NCBI GenBank assembly: GCA_001275005.1
Contig: JWZX01001744.1
Span: forward strand, 1-22,928
Length of the DNA: 22,928 bases
From: Chrysochromulina tobinii
Lineage: Eukaryota; Haptophyta; Prymnesiales; Chrysochromulinaceae
Direction: 5' to 3'
Both the position numbers and the translations under genes were made by a program. Below are positions 1 to 9,200 of the stretch, piece after piece (the stretch's first letter is position 1; each line of letters opens with the position of its first letter). The notes beneath the pieces were generated by a model. That model was not told the DNA's origin. It worked only from the letters and a program-made list of their open reading frames with translations, and made no database searches.

Positions 1-1738
1 CCAGCGGTGGAGGAATCGGTGGCGGGGGCGGGGGCGGGGGCGGCGGCGATGGTATGGGCGGCGATGGTGCGGGCGGCAACGGCAGCGGTTGAGGCATCGG
101 CTGACGGTCCGCAAGCGCCGTTCTGAGCTGCTTGATCTGGGGCATGAGCTCGGCCGCCTTGGCGTAGTCTTCGGCATCGACCGCCTGCGCGAGCTCCGCT
201 TGCATGCGCGCTAGCTCTTCCTGTGCCTCGGCTATATTCGGCAGCTCGGCCGTTAAGCTCGGCGATGAGCTCGGCGTTGAGATCGAAGTCGAGCTCGGCG
301 TCGAGCTCGAAGCTGAGCTCGGCGTTGAGCTCGGTGCCGCGTTCGGCTGGCCGGCAGAGGCGATCTCATCGCCGAGATCGAGATCGAGATCGAGATCTGG
401 CATCACCTCCGGCGGTGGCAACGGCGGCAGATCGAGATCGAGATCTGGATCCACCTCCGGCGGTGGTAACGGGGCAGAGGCGATCTCATCGCCGAGATCG
501 AGATCGAGATCGTGCACCACCTCCGGCGGTGGCAACGGCGGCGGCGGTGGTGGCGATGGTGATGGAGATGGTGGCGGTGGCGAGGGCAAGGGTGGGGCAG
601 GAGAGGGCGGCGGTGGCGGCGGTGGCGACGGCGACGGCGGAGGAGGCGACGGGGGTGGTCGCCATGGTTTGGGCGAGGGCGAGGGTGGCGGTGGGGTAGG
701 CGAGGGAGAGGGCGCGCATGGCGGTGACGGCGGTGCTCGTGGTGGAATGAGGGTGCCCGGAGCGTATGGCGACGGCGGCAGCGGCGGTGGCGGCAGCGGT
801 GGTAGCCCGGGCGGCGGCGGCAGCGGTGGAGGCGAGGGGCTCACGGTACCGGTAGACGTCATGAGACCAGAGATGGTAAGCACGAGGAGCAAGCCACCAG
901 CGGCGAGGAGGCAAGAGGAAGTCCACGAGTTGCCTGATATGGTTGCGGTCGACGCGTCGCGGCCCTCTTCTGTCGTCGTCGGCAGCGGAATCAGGTTCTC
1001 CGGGCGCAGCGCTACCTTGTTTGGCTGCCCGTCGATCATCACGTGCCACAGACCCTTAATTGGGTCATGCCCAACTACGTTCGCCTTCTTGCCATTCACG
1101 TCGGCCGCCTTTTCGAGGCCGGTGATGGTGCAGACGTCGCCCACATGGATCACCGGTGGCGGAATGAGATTCTCGGGGCGCAGCGCCACCTGGCTCGACT
1201 GCCCATCGATCAAGACGTTCCAGAGCCCTTTGGTGGCGTTGTACCCGACCACGCGCGCCTTCTTGCCATTCTGATGAGCAGCCTGGGAAAGCCCACTGAC
1301 CATGCAAATGTCGCCCTCCTTGATCAGCCCAGCTGCGGAGCCACTCGCGCTGCTGCTCGCCTTCGAAGGAGAGGCCGCACCGGGCGTGCTTGGAGGTGTC
1401 GCAGCAGGCGAGCCCGGCGTCGTCTCCTCCAGGTCGATCTCGATTTCGGTTCGGCCGTTCAGCACGACAGTGCGCTCATTCGTTCGCTCCACCAACGTTC
1501 CTAGTGGGGTTGAGTACGAGCGGCTGACCTGCAGGTCTTTGAGCGAGAAGATCATCATGGACTTTCCTTCGGCGCGATCAAGCACACGAACCCCCTGCGA
1601 CATTGAGGTCTTGAGGGTAAGGTAGTCTTTGGTGAGCGCCTGCGCCGCCTGCTGGTCCTTCAGCTTCTGTGCTTCGGTCGCCTCGCTCGAGGGTGTGGCG
1701 AGGAGGCCCTTGAAGTTAACCTTCATTGGGCTCAGCAT
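1..1738 (-). CDS. Partial gene: SH3-like repeat / TM / proline-rich / UVR-motif protein (3' end beyond window)
   Basis: One open frame runs from ATG at 1738 to the left edge (579 codons, no stop), so the C-terminus is missing. A second in-frame ATG at 1726 is possible. Residues about 142-193 and 200-251 are two copies of an SH3-like module: a GD(I/V)C start, an NGKKA core, GLW(N/H)V, then an ALRPENLIP end. Residues about 273-293 (CLLAAGGLLLVLTISGLM) form one hydrophobic helix, probably a membrane span. A long SPPP/PPP tract follows, then three PEV-x2-DLDLDL acidic repeats. Near residues 502-540 is a helical motif, LAQAVDAEDYAKAAEL, that matches the UVR (UvrB/UvrC-type) pattern. More proline follows up to the edge. 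The modules are seen directly; the topology and any cell-wall or adaptor role are inference. No family name is assigned. No intron is needed. It is divergent from the ART-LRR gene. Confidence 0.85.
   Translation of the reverse strand, partial: MLSPMKVNFKGLLATPSSEATEAQKLKDQQAAQALTKDYLTLKTSMSQGVRVLDRAEGKSMMIFSLKDLQVSRSYSTPLGTLVERTNERTVVLNGRTEIEIDLEETTPGSPAATPPSTPGAASPSKASSSASGSAAGLIKEGDICMVSGLSQAAHQNGKKARVVGYNATKGLWNVLIDGQSSQVALRPENLIPPPVIHVGDVCTITGLEKAADVNGKKANVVGHDPIKGLWHVMIDGQPNKVALRPENLIPLPTTTEEGRDASTATISGNSWTSSCLLAAGGLLLVLTISGLMTSTGTVSPSPPPLPPPPGLPPLPPPPLPPSPYAPGTLIPPRAPPSPPCAPSPSPTPPPPSPSPKPWRPPPSPPPPSPSPPPPPPPSPAPPLPSPPPPSPSPSPPPPPPLPPPEVVHDLDLDLGDEIASAPLPPPEVDPDLDLDLPPLPPPEVMPDLDLDLDLGDEIASAGQPNAAPSSTPSSASSSTPSSTSISTPSSSPSLTAELPNIAEAQEELARMQAELAQAVDAEDYAKAAELMPQIKQLRTALADRQPMPQPLPLPPAPSPPIPSPPPPPPPPPPIPPPL
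352..545 (-). repeat. In-frame repeats encoding PPPEV-(x)2-DLDLDL(GDEIASA)
   Basis: A segment containing GGCAGAGGCGATCTCATCG and (GATCGA)n recurs with a 120-bp period (about 352 and 472), with a shorter copy between. On the minus strand it encodes three proline-plus-acidic units, two of which end in GDEIASA. The length is a multiple of three and the reading frame is kept, so the repeat is expanding inside a coding region. Confidence 0.8.
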
Positions 1739-1817
1739 CTTCCTTTCGAGAACAGGCGCGTCGTGATCTGGAATGCGCCCGCCCGCGTGACTGCTGGAAG
1801 CCGGTGGAAGAAAAATG

Positions 1818-1843
1818 TTGAGAAAGGGTCAGTTGAATCGACA
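1818..1843 (+). repeat. 26-bp direct repeat, copy 1
   Basis: Begins TTGAGAAAGGGTCAGTTGAA and continues TCGACA. It is identical over 26 bp to 2158-2183, after which both copies continue (T/C)AC. This copy lies 80 bp upstream of the minus-strand start at 1738. Confidence 0.9.
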
Positions 1844-2157
1844 TACAAGGTACCGACCAGCCACTACCACACGAAACACAGGACAGACGGGCGCTGTCAC
1901 CGCGGTCGCGTCGCTCGGTGGACTAACACACCGGCGAGGATTTTCAAGGATCCGGCCCCCACCCCCGTCCCAGCCACACTACATCTATCGGCCCCCGTGC
2001 CGGTAGTTCGTATAACTGGCCTCCCCGTGCCCCCGAGCAAGTACGACCTGTCCCCCGTGCCCGGCCCTTGGAGAACATGAAGAGCACACTGATCGTCGTC
2101 TGAAAGGGGTGTGCCGTGTGCTATAGCACCCCTATAGTTGCGCGCAAGCCTACGAAC

Positions 2158-2183
2158 TTGAGAAAGGGTCAGTTGAATCGACA
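2158..2183 (+). repeat. 26-bp direct repeat, copy 2
   Basis: Second identical copy of the 1818-1843 sequence, same orientation, 340 bp away and 233 bp upstream of the plus-strand ATG at 2416. It could be a shared upstream element or a small duplication scar; the sequence does not decide. Confidence 0.9.
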
Positions 2184-2379
2184 CACCAACACGGCGCGGC
2201 TCCGGCGGCGCCAGAAAGTTAAGTCAACCACGCTTTCGCTGTACATACATTGTAGGAACGGGGACACAGACCGGGGCCCTGTGTGTGATTTCTCTTTTTT
2301 GCCTTGGTGTGAATTCACATGCTGAGAATGAAATTTCTTCTGGAGCCAAACCAGTCGAGGCCCTGTGTGCCGGTTGGAT

Positions 2380-2395
2380 CGCTCCCTTCGGAGCG
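2380..2395 (+). other. Small stem-loop in the presumed 5' UTR of the ART-LRR gene
   Basis: CGCTCC-CTTC-GGAGCG is a perfect 6-bp GC-rich stem with a 4-nt loop, ending 20 nt before ATG 2416. It would fold in the mRNA leader. Any effect on translation is inference. Confidence 0.45.
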
Positions 2396-2415
2396 CAAGG
2401 CAATTCCCAAACCCA

Positions 2416-5400
2416 ATGCCTCCCGCGAGCGCGCCCCCCGCGACGGCACGTGGCGGCGCCCAGACCTCCCGCGGCGACAAATCCGCTCGCGCACCTTCGA
2501 CGGGCGCCAAGGACCGGCCAGCAGGCAAGGCCGAAGGTGCCGAAAAGCCAAAGGGCGACGCTAAGAGCGACGCGAAGGGCGACGCGGCGCCCAAGCCAGC
2601 CGCCAAGGGCGACGCGACGCCCAAGCCAAAGGACGCCGGTGGTAACAAGTCGGCGCGCACACCCGACGGAAAGAAGCCGCAGGGCAACCCGCTTGGCGGC
2701 GCCGACGCAACCAAGGCTGTGCCAACATCTGCAGACCCGAAGGCGGCCAAGGCGGGCGGCGCCGCCGCGGCGAGCGCGGCCGCTGCTGAGACCAGCAAAG
2801 GTAAGCCTGCCACTAAGGGTGGTAGGCCCGCTGAGTTCAGGGCGCAGACAGGCGGCCCAGTCGCCATCCTCGAGTACCTGGACGAGAACGAGCATCACGG
2901 CGAGAAGGACGAGGAGGCCGAGAGAGCGCCCAAGAAGGATCCAAAGAAGGAGGCCGCAGACTCGATGGCGTGGACCGCCATTAAGTGGCTCGAGCAGGTG
3001 CAAAATCTCGAGAGCTGCATCGCGCAGGCACTCTGCGTGGACGAGGACGAACAAGTACTCGAAGGCGAGCAAGCGCTCGAGTACGTGCGCTCGATCGACT
3101 CGCAGGAGACGCTCTTCGAGCGGCTCGAGAATGGCGGCGTGGTGGCGAAGCTCGTCGAGGCCATCTGGCCCGCGCTCCAGGTCCTCAAGGACGGCCCCGC
3201 TACCGCCGCCGAGCTTGCGGCCAAGTGGAAGGCCGAGCGCGCTGGCGGCCTGCTCTTCGGCGGGCTGCCGCAATTCTTCCAGGGCCTCGAGCCGCGCATC
3301 GGCTCACCCGACCCGAAGGTCTTCAAGGAGATGATGGCCGACCACTGCAGCCGGCCCGACTCGCAGACGGAATTCACCACGGGCAACTACTCGGTCGTGA
3401 CGACCAGCGAGGTCGAGTGGAAGTTTGTCGTCGAGCCTGGCACCAAAGACGATCCGGCGCCCATCCAGTGGCCGATCGAGTCGCGACTCTCTAACAACGA
3501 ATCGATGCGCGGCCACATGCGCAAGCTCATGCCTAGAGCAATGCTCGAGAAGCGCATGCAGCAGCAGAACGAGAGGATCCGCGCCGTGGGCGGCGACGAG
3601 CTTCAGGACTTTGAGGTCATCGGCGGCCGTCTGTACACGGGCCCGCTCTTCGTCAAGTACAACGGCGTGCTGCGAGGGCTCGACTCGCCTGTGACGTTCC
3701 TCAAGAACGACATGGTCTCGCTCGTGACCCCCAAGGAGATGTACGAAAAGTACATCGGCACGGCGCAAAAGTGGGAGGAGGCCAACGGCGCGCTCACGTA
3801 TGACAAGGTGCGCAAGGAGCTCAACATGTACACGACGACGATCCACGTCATCAATTCTTGCATCGTCAAGATGGGCAAGCTGACGGTGGCAAAGCCCGTC
3901 TTCCGTGGCATGGCGGGCCGCCTCTTCCCCGACACGTTCTGGTATCCCAACGAGCAAGGTGTCAAGGGTGGCGTCGAGCTCGCCTTCATGTCGACCACCC
4001 CCGACGTCAACGTCGCGTACCAGTACTCGCAGGACAAGTTTGGCATCGTGGTTGAGATCCAGCAGGGCATGATCGACCGCGGCGCGGAGATCTCGTGGCT
4101 CTCGCAGTACCCCCATGAGGCCGAGGTGCTCTTCGCGCCGCTCGCCGGCCTCGAGGCGCGCGAAATGCGCATCGAGATGCACCCGATCTCGCAGGCGCAC
4201 ATCATCGTGGTTACGATGCGCGTGTCGATCAACCTGACCAACCCGACGATCGAGCAGGTGGTGGCCAAGCGCAAGAAGATTATTGAGAACATGAGCAGCG
4301 GCCTGATCATGGAGGTGCGCTCGGCGCTGAACAAGAAGGGCTCGAACGAGACGGAGTCGTACATCCGCATGCTCTCGGGCCTCTTCTCGGAGCGGCCGCT
4401 CGCGCACGAGGACGTCTGGTACAACGAGGACCCGCAATTCCAGGAAGCGGTCAACGAGACGCTGCGCCTCAAGCGCGAGGTGATCAACATCGCCACCTTT
4501 GAGACGAAGAAGCTCGAGGGCGACGCGGTCGCGCAGCTGCTCGGCGAGACCTCCGCAACCAAGGGCAAGGTGACCGTGCTGCCCGAAATCCTCTTCAAGG
4601 AGTTCCACCAGCTGCGCGTGCTCAACCTCGACGGCTTTGCGGGCATCACGACGCTCCCCAAAACCATCGGCGTGCTCAAGCATCTGAACACGCTCCACTT
4701 GCGCGAGTGCGCGGAGATGCTCCAGGTACCGCCGCAGGTGGGCAAGCTGCTGCAGCTGCAGACACTCAACATGACGTACTGCAAGGAGCTCTCGCAGCTG
4801 CCTTCGCAGATTGGGGACCTCGCTGCGCTGCAGTCGCTCGACCTCGCCTTCTGCCGCGGGCTGCTCACGCTGCCGACCGAGATCGGAAAGCTCGCGCAGC
4901 TGCAGAACCTGAAGCTGCAGCAGTGCTCGGCGCTGACCGAAATCCCTTCCTCGCTTGGGCAGTGCAAGGAACTTCGGAAGCTCTCGCTGTACGGCTGCTC
5001 GGCACTCACCTCGCTCCCCGAGTCGATTGGCAACCTGCCCGAGCTGCAGGAGCTCAATCTCCGCGTGTGCTCGGCACTCACGCACCTGCCGCCCACTCTC
5101 GGTCACGGTTTGGGCAACTTGCAGACGCTCGACCTCACGCTGTGCAAGGGACTCACGCAGCTGCCCGACTCGATTGGCAAGATGCACAACCTGCAGACGC
5201 TCTTCCTGGGCAACTGCATCTATCTCAAGGAGCTGCCGCCCAAGATTGTGCACCTCAAGTCGCTGGTCACTCTCAATCTGTATAATTGCGGCAGCATCGT
5301 CAAGCTGCCCGACAACTTCAACATGCTCGAGTCGCTGCAGGTGCTCTCGCTGCAGGGCTGCGAGAAGCTCACCTCGCTGCCCGACGCGCTCGCGCTCTGC

Positions 5401-5697
5401 CCGTCACTCACGACCCTCACTCTGTGGGGCTGTACCGTGCTCACGAAGATGCCCGACCTGACGCCGCTACCCAAGCTCCAGATTGATGGCGTGCCCGAGC
5501 ACCTAGCCGAATGGGAGGAGTCGCAGAAGAGGAAGCGCCTCGAGGACGCGCGCGACGGCAAGAACAAGCAGCAGAATGCGCCCGCCCCCAAAGCGGGTGC
5601 GTGGGACAGCATCAAGAAGGACGTGGTGAAAGGCTCCGTCGCGGGCGCCGCCTTAGCTGCTCTGACGGCTGGGGCGGCAGGCGGCGGCGACAAATGA
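2416..5697 (+). CDS. ADP-ribosyltransferase-fold / leucine-rich-repeat fusion protein
   Basis: An intronless frame of 1093 aa. The start is the first in-frame ATG (2416); the codon at 2365 is GTG and unlikely to initiate here. Residues 1-130 are a Lys/Ala/Pro-rich, basic, disordered tail. Residues about 350-610 resemble arginine-type mono-ADP-ribosyltransferases (R-S-E class): FRG with Arg near 497, MSTTPD with Ser near 526, and HEAEVLF giving the E-x-E pair near 568 and 570. These are the NAD-binding and catalytic positions of that class. From about 722 to 1022 come twelve 24-residue LRRs of the form LxxLxLxxCxxLxxLPxxIGxL, like plant resistance-protein LRRs. The tail (KKDVVKGSVAGAALAAL...) has a mildly hydrophobic Ala/Gly segment. 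Reading: the LRRs choose a protein target that the ART domain modifies. Target and compartment are unknown; no signal peptide is seen. Confidence 0.9.
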   Translation: MPPASAPPATARGGAQTSRGDKSARAPSTGAKDRPAGKAEGAEKPKGDAKSDAKGDAAPKPAAKGDATPKPKDAGGNKSARTPDGKKPQGNPLGGADATKAVPTSADPKAAKAGGAAAASAAAAETSKGKPATKGGRPAEFRAQTGGPVAILEYLDENEHHGEKDEEAERAPKKDPKKEAADSMAWTAIKWLEQVQNLESCIAQALCVDEDEQVLEGEQALEYVRSIDSQETLFERLENGGVVAKLVEAIWPALQVLKDGPATAAELAAKWKAERAGGLLFGGLPQFFQGLEPRIGSPDPKVFKEMMADHCSRPDSQTEFTTGNYSVVTTSEVEWKFVVEPGTKDDPAPIQWPIESRLSNNESMRGHMRKLMPRAMLEKRMQQQNERIRAVGGDELQDFEVIGGRLYTGPLFVKYNGVLRGLDSPVTFLKNDMVSLVTPKEMYEKYIGTAQKWEEANGALTYDKVRKELNMYTTTIHVINSCIVKMGKLTVAKPVFRGMAGRLFPDTFWYPNEQGVKGGVELAFMSTTPDVNVAYQYSQDKFGIVVEIQQGMIDRGAEISWLSQYPHEAEVLFAPLAGLEAREMRIEMHPISQAHIIVVTMRVSINLTNPTIEQVVAKRKKIIENMSSGLIMEVRSALNKKGSNETESYIRMLSGLFSERPLAHEDVWYNEDPQFQEAVNETLRLKREVINIATFETKKLEGDAVAQLLGETSATKGKVTVLPEILFKEFHQLRVLNLDGFAGITTLPKTIGVLKHLNTLHLRECAEMLQVPPQVGKLLQLQTLNMTYCKELSQLPSQIGDLAALQSLDLAFCRGLLTLPTEIGKLAQLQNLKLQQCSALTEIPSSLGQCKELRKLSLYGCSALTSLPESIGNLPELQELNLRVCSALTHLPPTLGHGLGNLQTLDLTLCKGLTQLPDSIGKMHNLQTLFLGNCIYLKELPPKIVHLKSLVTLNLYNCGSIVKLPDNFNMLESLQVLSLQGCEKLTSLPDALALCPSLTTLTLWGCTVLTKMPDLTPLPKLQIDGVPEHLAEWEESQKRKRLEDARDGKNKQQNAPAPKAGAWDSIKKDVVKGSVAGAALAALTAGAAGGGDK

Positions 5698-6233
5698 GAC
5701 GTTGAGTATCTGCTCGCTATCTCTGCGTCTGTTACAGCTGTATTTAGCCTGTAGACGGCGCTCCAAGACGAACACGTGCATGCGTATACACGCCGAGCAT
5801 GACACACGCGTACCGTGTAGCAGGCGCGCCGGGCATGACAGACGATCTAGTGGTGAGGCTGAGGCGCACCGGAGTCGTGTCTCGTACACTCGAGTATGTG
5901 ACGTGAGAGAAACCGATCCGTTTTCGGTCGGCCGCGCGCGCGCAACATGCGGAAACGAAGCCACAGCGCTCAGCCTCAGGCGACGGTCGGCCTCTCTCGT
6001 CTGCAATTCAGGGGGTCCTGCCAATGTGTAGGTAGCTTGGTAAGTTACAATGTTCTCTCTCTCTCGTCTGACTTCCACACATAGACGAGTCGGACCCTCC
6101 GCCGAGCGTCGTGGTTCTATCAGATCTAAGATCTTCAGGTCCGGTCGCGGAGACCCCACACCACACAGGACACTTCACACAACACCAATTAAAGACGAGA
6201 GACCCTCAAATACAAGTATTCACAGACGATCGC
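5698..6233. promoter_or_regulatory. Intergenic region: 3' UTR of ART-LRR gene and promoter/5' UTR of the 2290-aa gene
   Basis: No gene supported. It contains a near-repeat GCCGAGCATGACAC / GCCGGGCATGACAG (about 5791 and 5829), a TGACGT word near 5899, a pyrimidine run CTCTCTCTCTCGTCTG at 6055-6070, and the tandem word AGATCTAAGATCT near 6123. No AATAAA-type poly(A) signal is seen. Downstream of 6111 the frame of the next gene is already open, but without an ATG until 6234. Confidence 0.5.
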
Positions 6234-9200
6234 ATGCAAATTCTTGGAAGAGTTCGGTTGAATTTCTTCGTGTCCATCGCAGACCCTGACCCACCCGCCG
6301 CCGACTGGCCTGAAATGGTCCACGACCTCTTTGAGAGGTGGAGGATGCCCCGCGGCTCGTTGCTGCCCGGTATCAGACCATCGGATCAGGACTTGTGGCT
6401 CCACGCGGCGTTCCGTATGGTCGAGCGCCGTTTTCTCGCCTGGCGCATCATGGCCATTCGCTCGCGCTGTGAGGCACTCGATACGAATGCAGCCAACTCG
6501 GCTGCTGCAAGGGGGCGGACGCGGCGGTGCATGATGTGCTTTATTCGATGGCGCGAGTCCGCAATACAGGAACTGCTGACGCTGATCCGGCAGGCCGAAC
6601 CGCTGACGCAAATCCGGCAAACCATCGTTGAGGACCTGCACAATTTCAATGCGATCTCTCGGGCGGAGAACGAACTTTTGGAGTCCAAGCTCGGTGAGCT
6701 CGATAAGGTCATGGCCGTGCTGGGCAATCTGGATCCCCAGCCTCGCTCCCAGCAGTGCAAGCCAGATCCCCAGACCTCGCTCCCTCCAGACTTCATTCCC
6801 ACCGCGCCGCCAGGGGGCGCCCGGCCTCAATCGGTTACTCAATCGGCGCCTTCTTCAGGCTACCTCAGTCACACTGCCCACGGGAATCGTGGCTTCTTAC
6901 TCAAGCAAGGCAGCCAGTCCCGCCTGTGGAAGCGGCGCTGGTTCCTGCTGCCTCGCGCCTCCGATCAGCTCCTGTGGTTCACGGAGGAGCAGCGGGGCGC
7001 ATGCGTCGGGTCGAATGCATGCGTCGGGTCGAATGCATGCGTCGGGCTGCGATCGTCACCTCGGGGAGCCATCCAGGTCGAGGGGGTCTCCGAGTCCATC
7101 CAGGTCGTGCCCTCCGGATACGCATTCGAAGTCTGGGGCAGAATGCTGCTGCACCAGAAGCTCGGCGCACTTCACAACGAACTTACGACGAGCAGTGGGC
7201 GCTGCGGTGGGCGCCAGTCCACGACGCCCACAACGACGCGATATTGGCTTGCATGCAGCACGCAGCATGAGGCGATCACGTGGCTCGCAGCGATCCGATC
7301 GTGCCTCCCTCCCGAAACCTACGCCAGCGCTGTGGTGGGCTCCAGCGCAGTCACTGCCCAGACCGCGCCGTGGTGGGCGCCCGATGATTCTGCGCCTACC
7401 CCGCCGACGCGACTGCCTCAGCCGTCGTGGACTCGGCCTCTACTTTCTCCACAGCGACCCGCTCTGCTTTCCCCACAGCAGCACAAGCCGTCGGAGGCCG
7501 CCGAGCTTCTCAGGAAGCTGGTCAATCACGTATCGACCTCACCGAAGGCAGCCATCAGCCCGCGGGGGGAAGTCGCGCCGCAGGCGGCAGCCGCGCCACG
7601 GGCCACAGCTACGCCGCGGTCGACAGCGTCGCCGCCGTCCATCGTCTCGACGCGGGCCTCGCCTTCGCCTGAGCGATCTCGACCGGTTGCAGCCTCGCCG
7701 GCGGCGGCTGTCTCGCCGCGGTCGCCAGCCTCTCCGGCGCTGCTAGCGGTCGCCTCTACAGCGCTGGCACAGCGCGCCGTTCGCAAGGAGAAGATCTCGT
7801 CGCTCGTAGCGCCGCCTCTGCACCGCTCGCCGCCGCTGGCTCGTCCAGGGGAACCCGCCGATACGGTCGCCGCGTCCACTGCGTACCGCTCGCCGCCGCT
7901 GCTCGCTGCGGCCTCCCCTGGAACAAGAGGTGAAATCATATGGGACCCAACCTCTGGGACCTTCGTACACGACCCTAAGAGTGCGACTTCTGGAGCGTTG
8001 CCGCACAGCTCGCCAACAACCGCGGTGGCAAGGCTGCTCCCCGTAGCAGAAGCTCGAGTCACGTTTGGACGCGCGCCGAGAGTGAAGGAAGCGGAGCGGC
8101 AGGCATTGGAGAAGGTGGAGACCATGCGTTGGGCGGCTAAGCAAGCGGAGAAGGAGGAGGTGCGTGCTGTGGTTGAGAAGGCTCAAGCTGAGTGGTCGGA
8201 GTCACAAGCATCCAGTGCGGCGTCGACGAAGCGACTGGCGCTGCAGAAAGTCGAGACGATACGGCATGCGATTAAAAGAGCACAGACGCAGCGCGCTGTG
8301 TTGGAACAGGCAGAGGCTAGGTGGGTCGCGGCGCAGGTGGCGCGGGTGGCGGAGCGGACGGAGAGACAGAGGGCTGAAGAGGTACGCAATGCCGTGGCGA
8401 AAGCCGAGGCTGAGTGGCTTGCAGCACAGATGGCGGAGGAAGAGCAGCTGGCAGCACAGAATGCGGAGGCAGAGCGGGCTGCTGCGCAGAGGGCTGAGGA
8501 GGAGCGGTTGGCGGCTGAGGCAGCAGTAGAGGCAGAAAAAGAGCGGCACTGGACGGAATTAGTGGAGGGGATCCATGCACGGCTAGTGGCCGAGGCAGCC
8601 GCAGCAGCGGAGGCAGAGCGGCTGGCGGCTGCGGCTGCGGAGGCGGAGCGCGCTGCTGCGCAGAAGGCGGCTGCAGAGCGGGTGGCAGCTCGCCGCATTC
8701 TCTCTTGCTGCAAGAAGGCAGCTCGCCGCATCCTCATGAAGGGTCTGGCCCGTGGCTGGACTACCTGGTGCGCCTGGAGGGAGGAGAGGCTCATCGCGAC
8801 CCAGCGGATGCGTGCGGCAGCGAGCCGCATGCTCAACTATCTCATTGCCCGTGGCTGGACCACCTGGTGCGCCTGGAGGGAGGAGAGGCTCATCGCGACC
8901 CAGCGGATGCGTGCGGCAGCGAGCCGGATGCTCAACTATCTCATTGCCCGTGGCTGGACCACCTGGCAAGGCCGGTGGGAGGAGAGGGTGATCGCTAAGC
9001 GGCGGCTGCGGGCGGCGGCTAGCAGGATGAGGAGACTGGCGCTATCAAAAGCCTTTCGCATGTGGTTTGGGTACTTGGAGCGACTGGCGGCTAAGAAGGC
9101 AGCGGAGGCACATGCACTGCTGGTGGCAGAAATAGCCGCAGCAGCAAAGGCGGAGGCTGAGCGCGCTGCTGCTGCGGAGAAGGCGGCTGCAGAGCGGCTG

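Larger units (their letters stand above)
1739..2415. promoter_or_regulatory. Divergent intergenic region (677 bp) between the SH3-like/UVR gene and the ART-LRR gene
   Basis: No convincing coding sequence. It must hold both promoters and 5' UTRs. Visible structure: a 26-bp direct repeat (listed separately), a perfect 12-bp palindrome GTGCTATAGCAC at 2118-2129, C-rich runs around 1960-2070 containing several CCCCGTGCC(C/G) words, and the word GGCCCTGTGTG twice (about 2275 and 2359). No clear TATA box is recognised. Confidence 0.5.

Noticed and set aside
204-1274. A 356-aa plus-strand frame rich in Ser-Arg and Gly
   Set aside because: It is the antisense of the SH3-like/proline-rich gene. The minus strand gives duplicated domains, a TM helix and a UVR motif; the plus frame gives only low-complexity sequence.
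3304-5253. Long antisense frames (649 aa and 497 aa) opposite the ART-LRR gene
   Set aside because: They arise from strong third-position G/C bias and the regular LRR codons. Their composition (Leu/Arg/His or Ser/Cys) matches no protein, while the plus strand has clear domains.
2416-5697. Bacterial toxin origin for the ADP-ribosyltransferase domain
   Set aside because: The codon bias matches the neighbours, there is a eukaryotic LRR fusion, and no secretion signal or mobile-element context is present.
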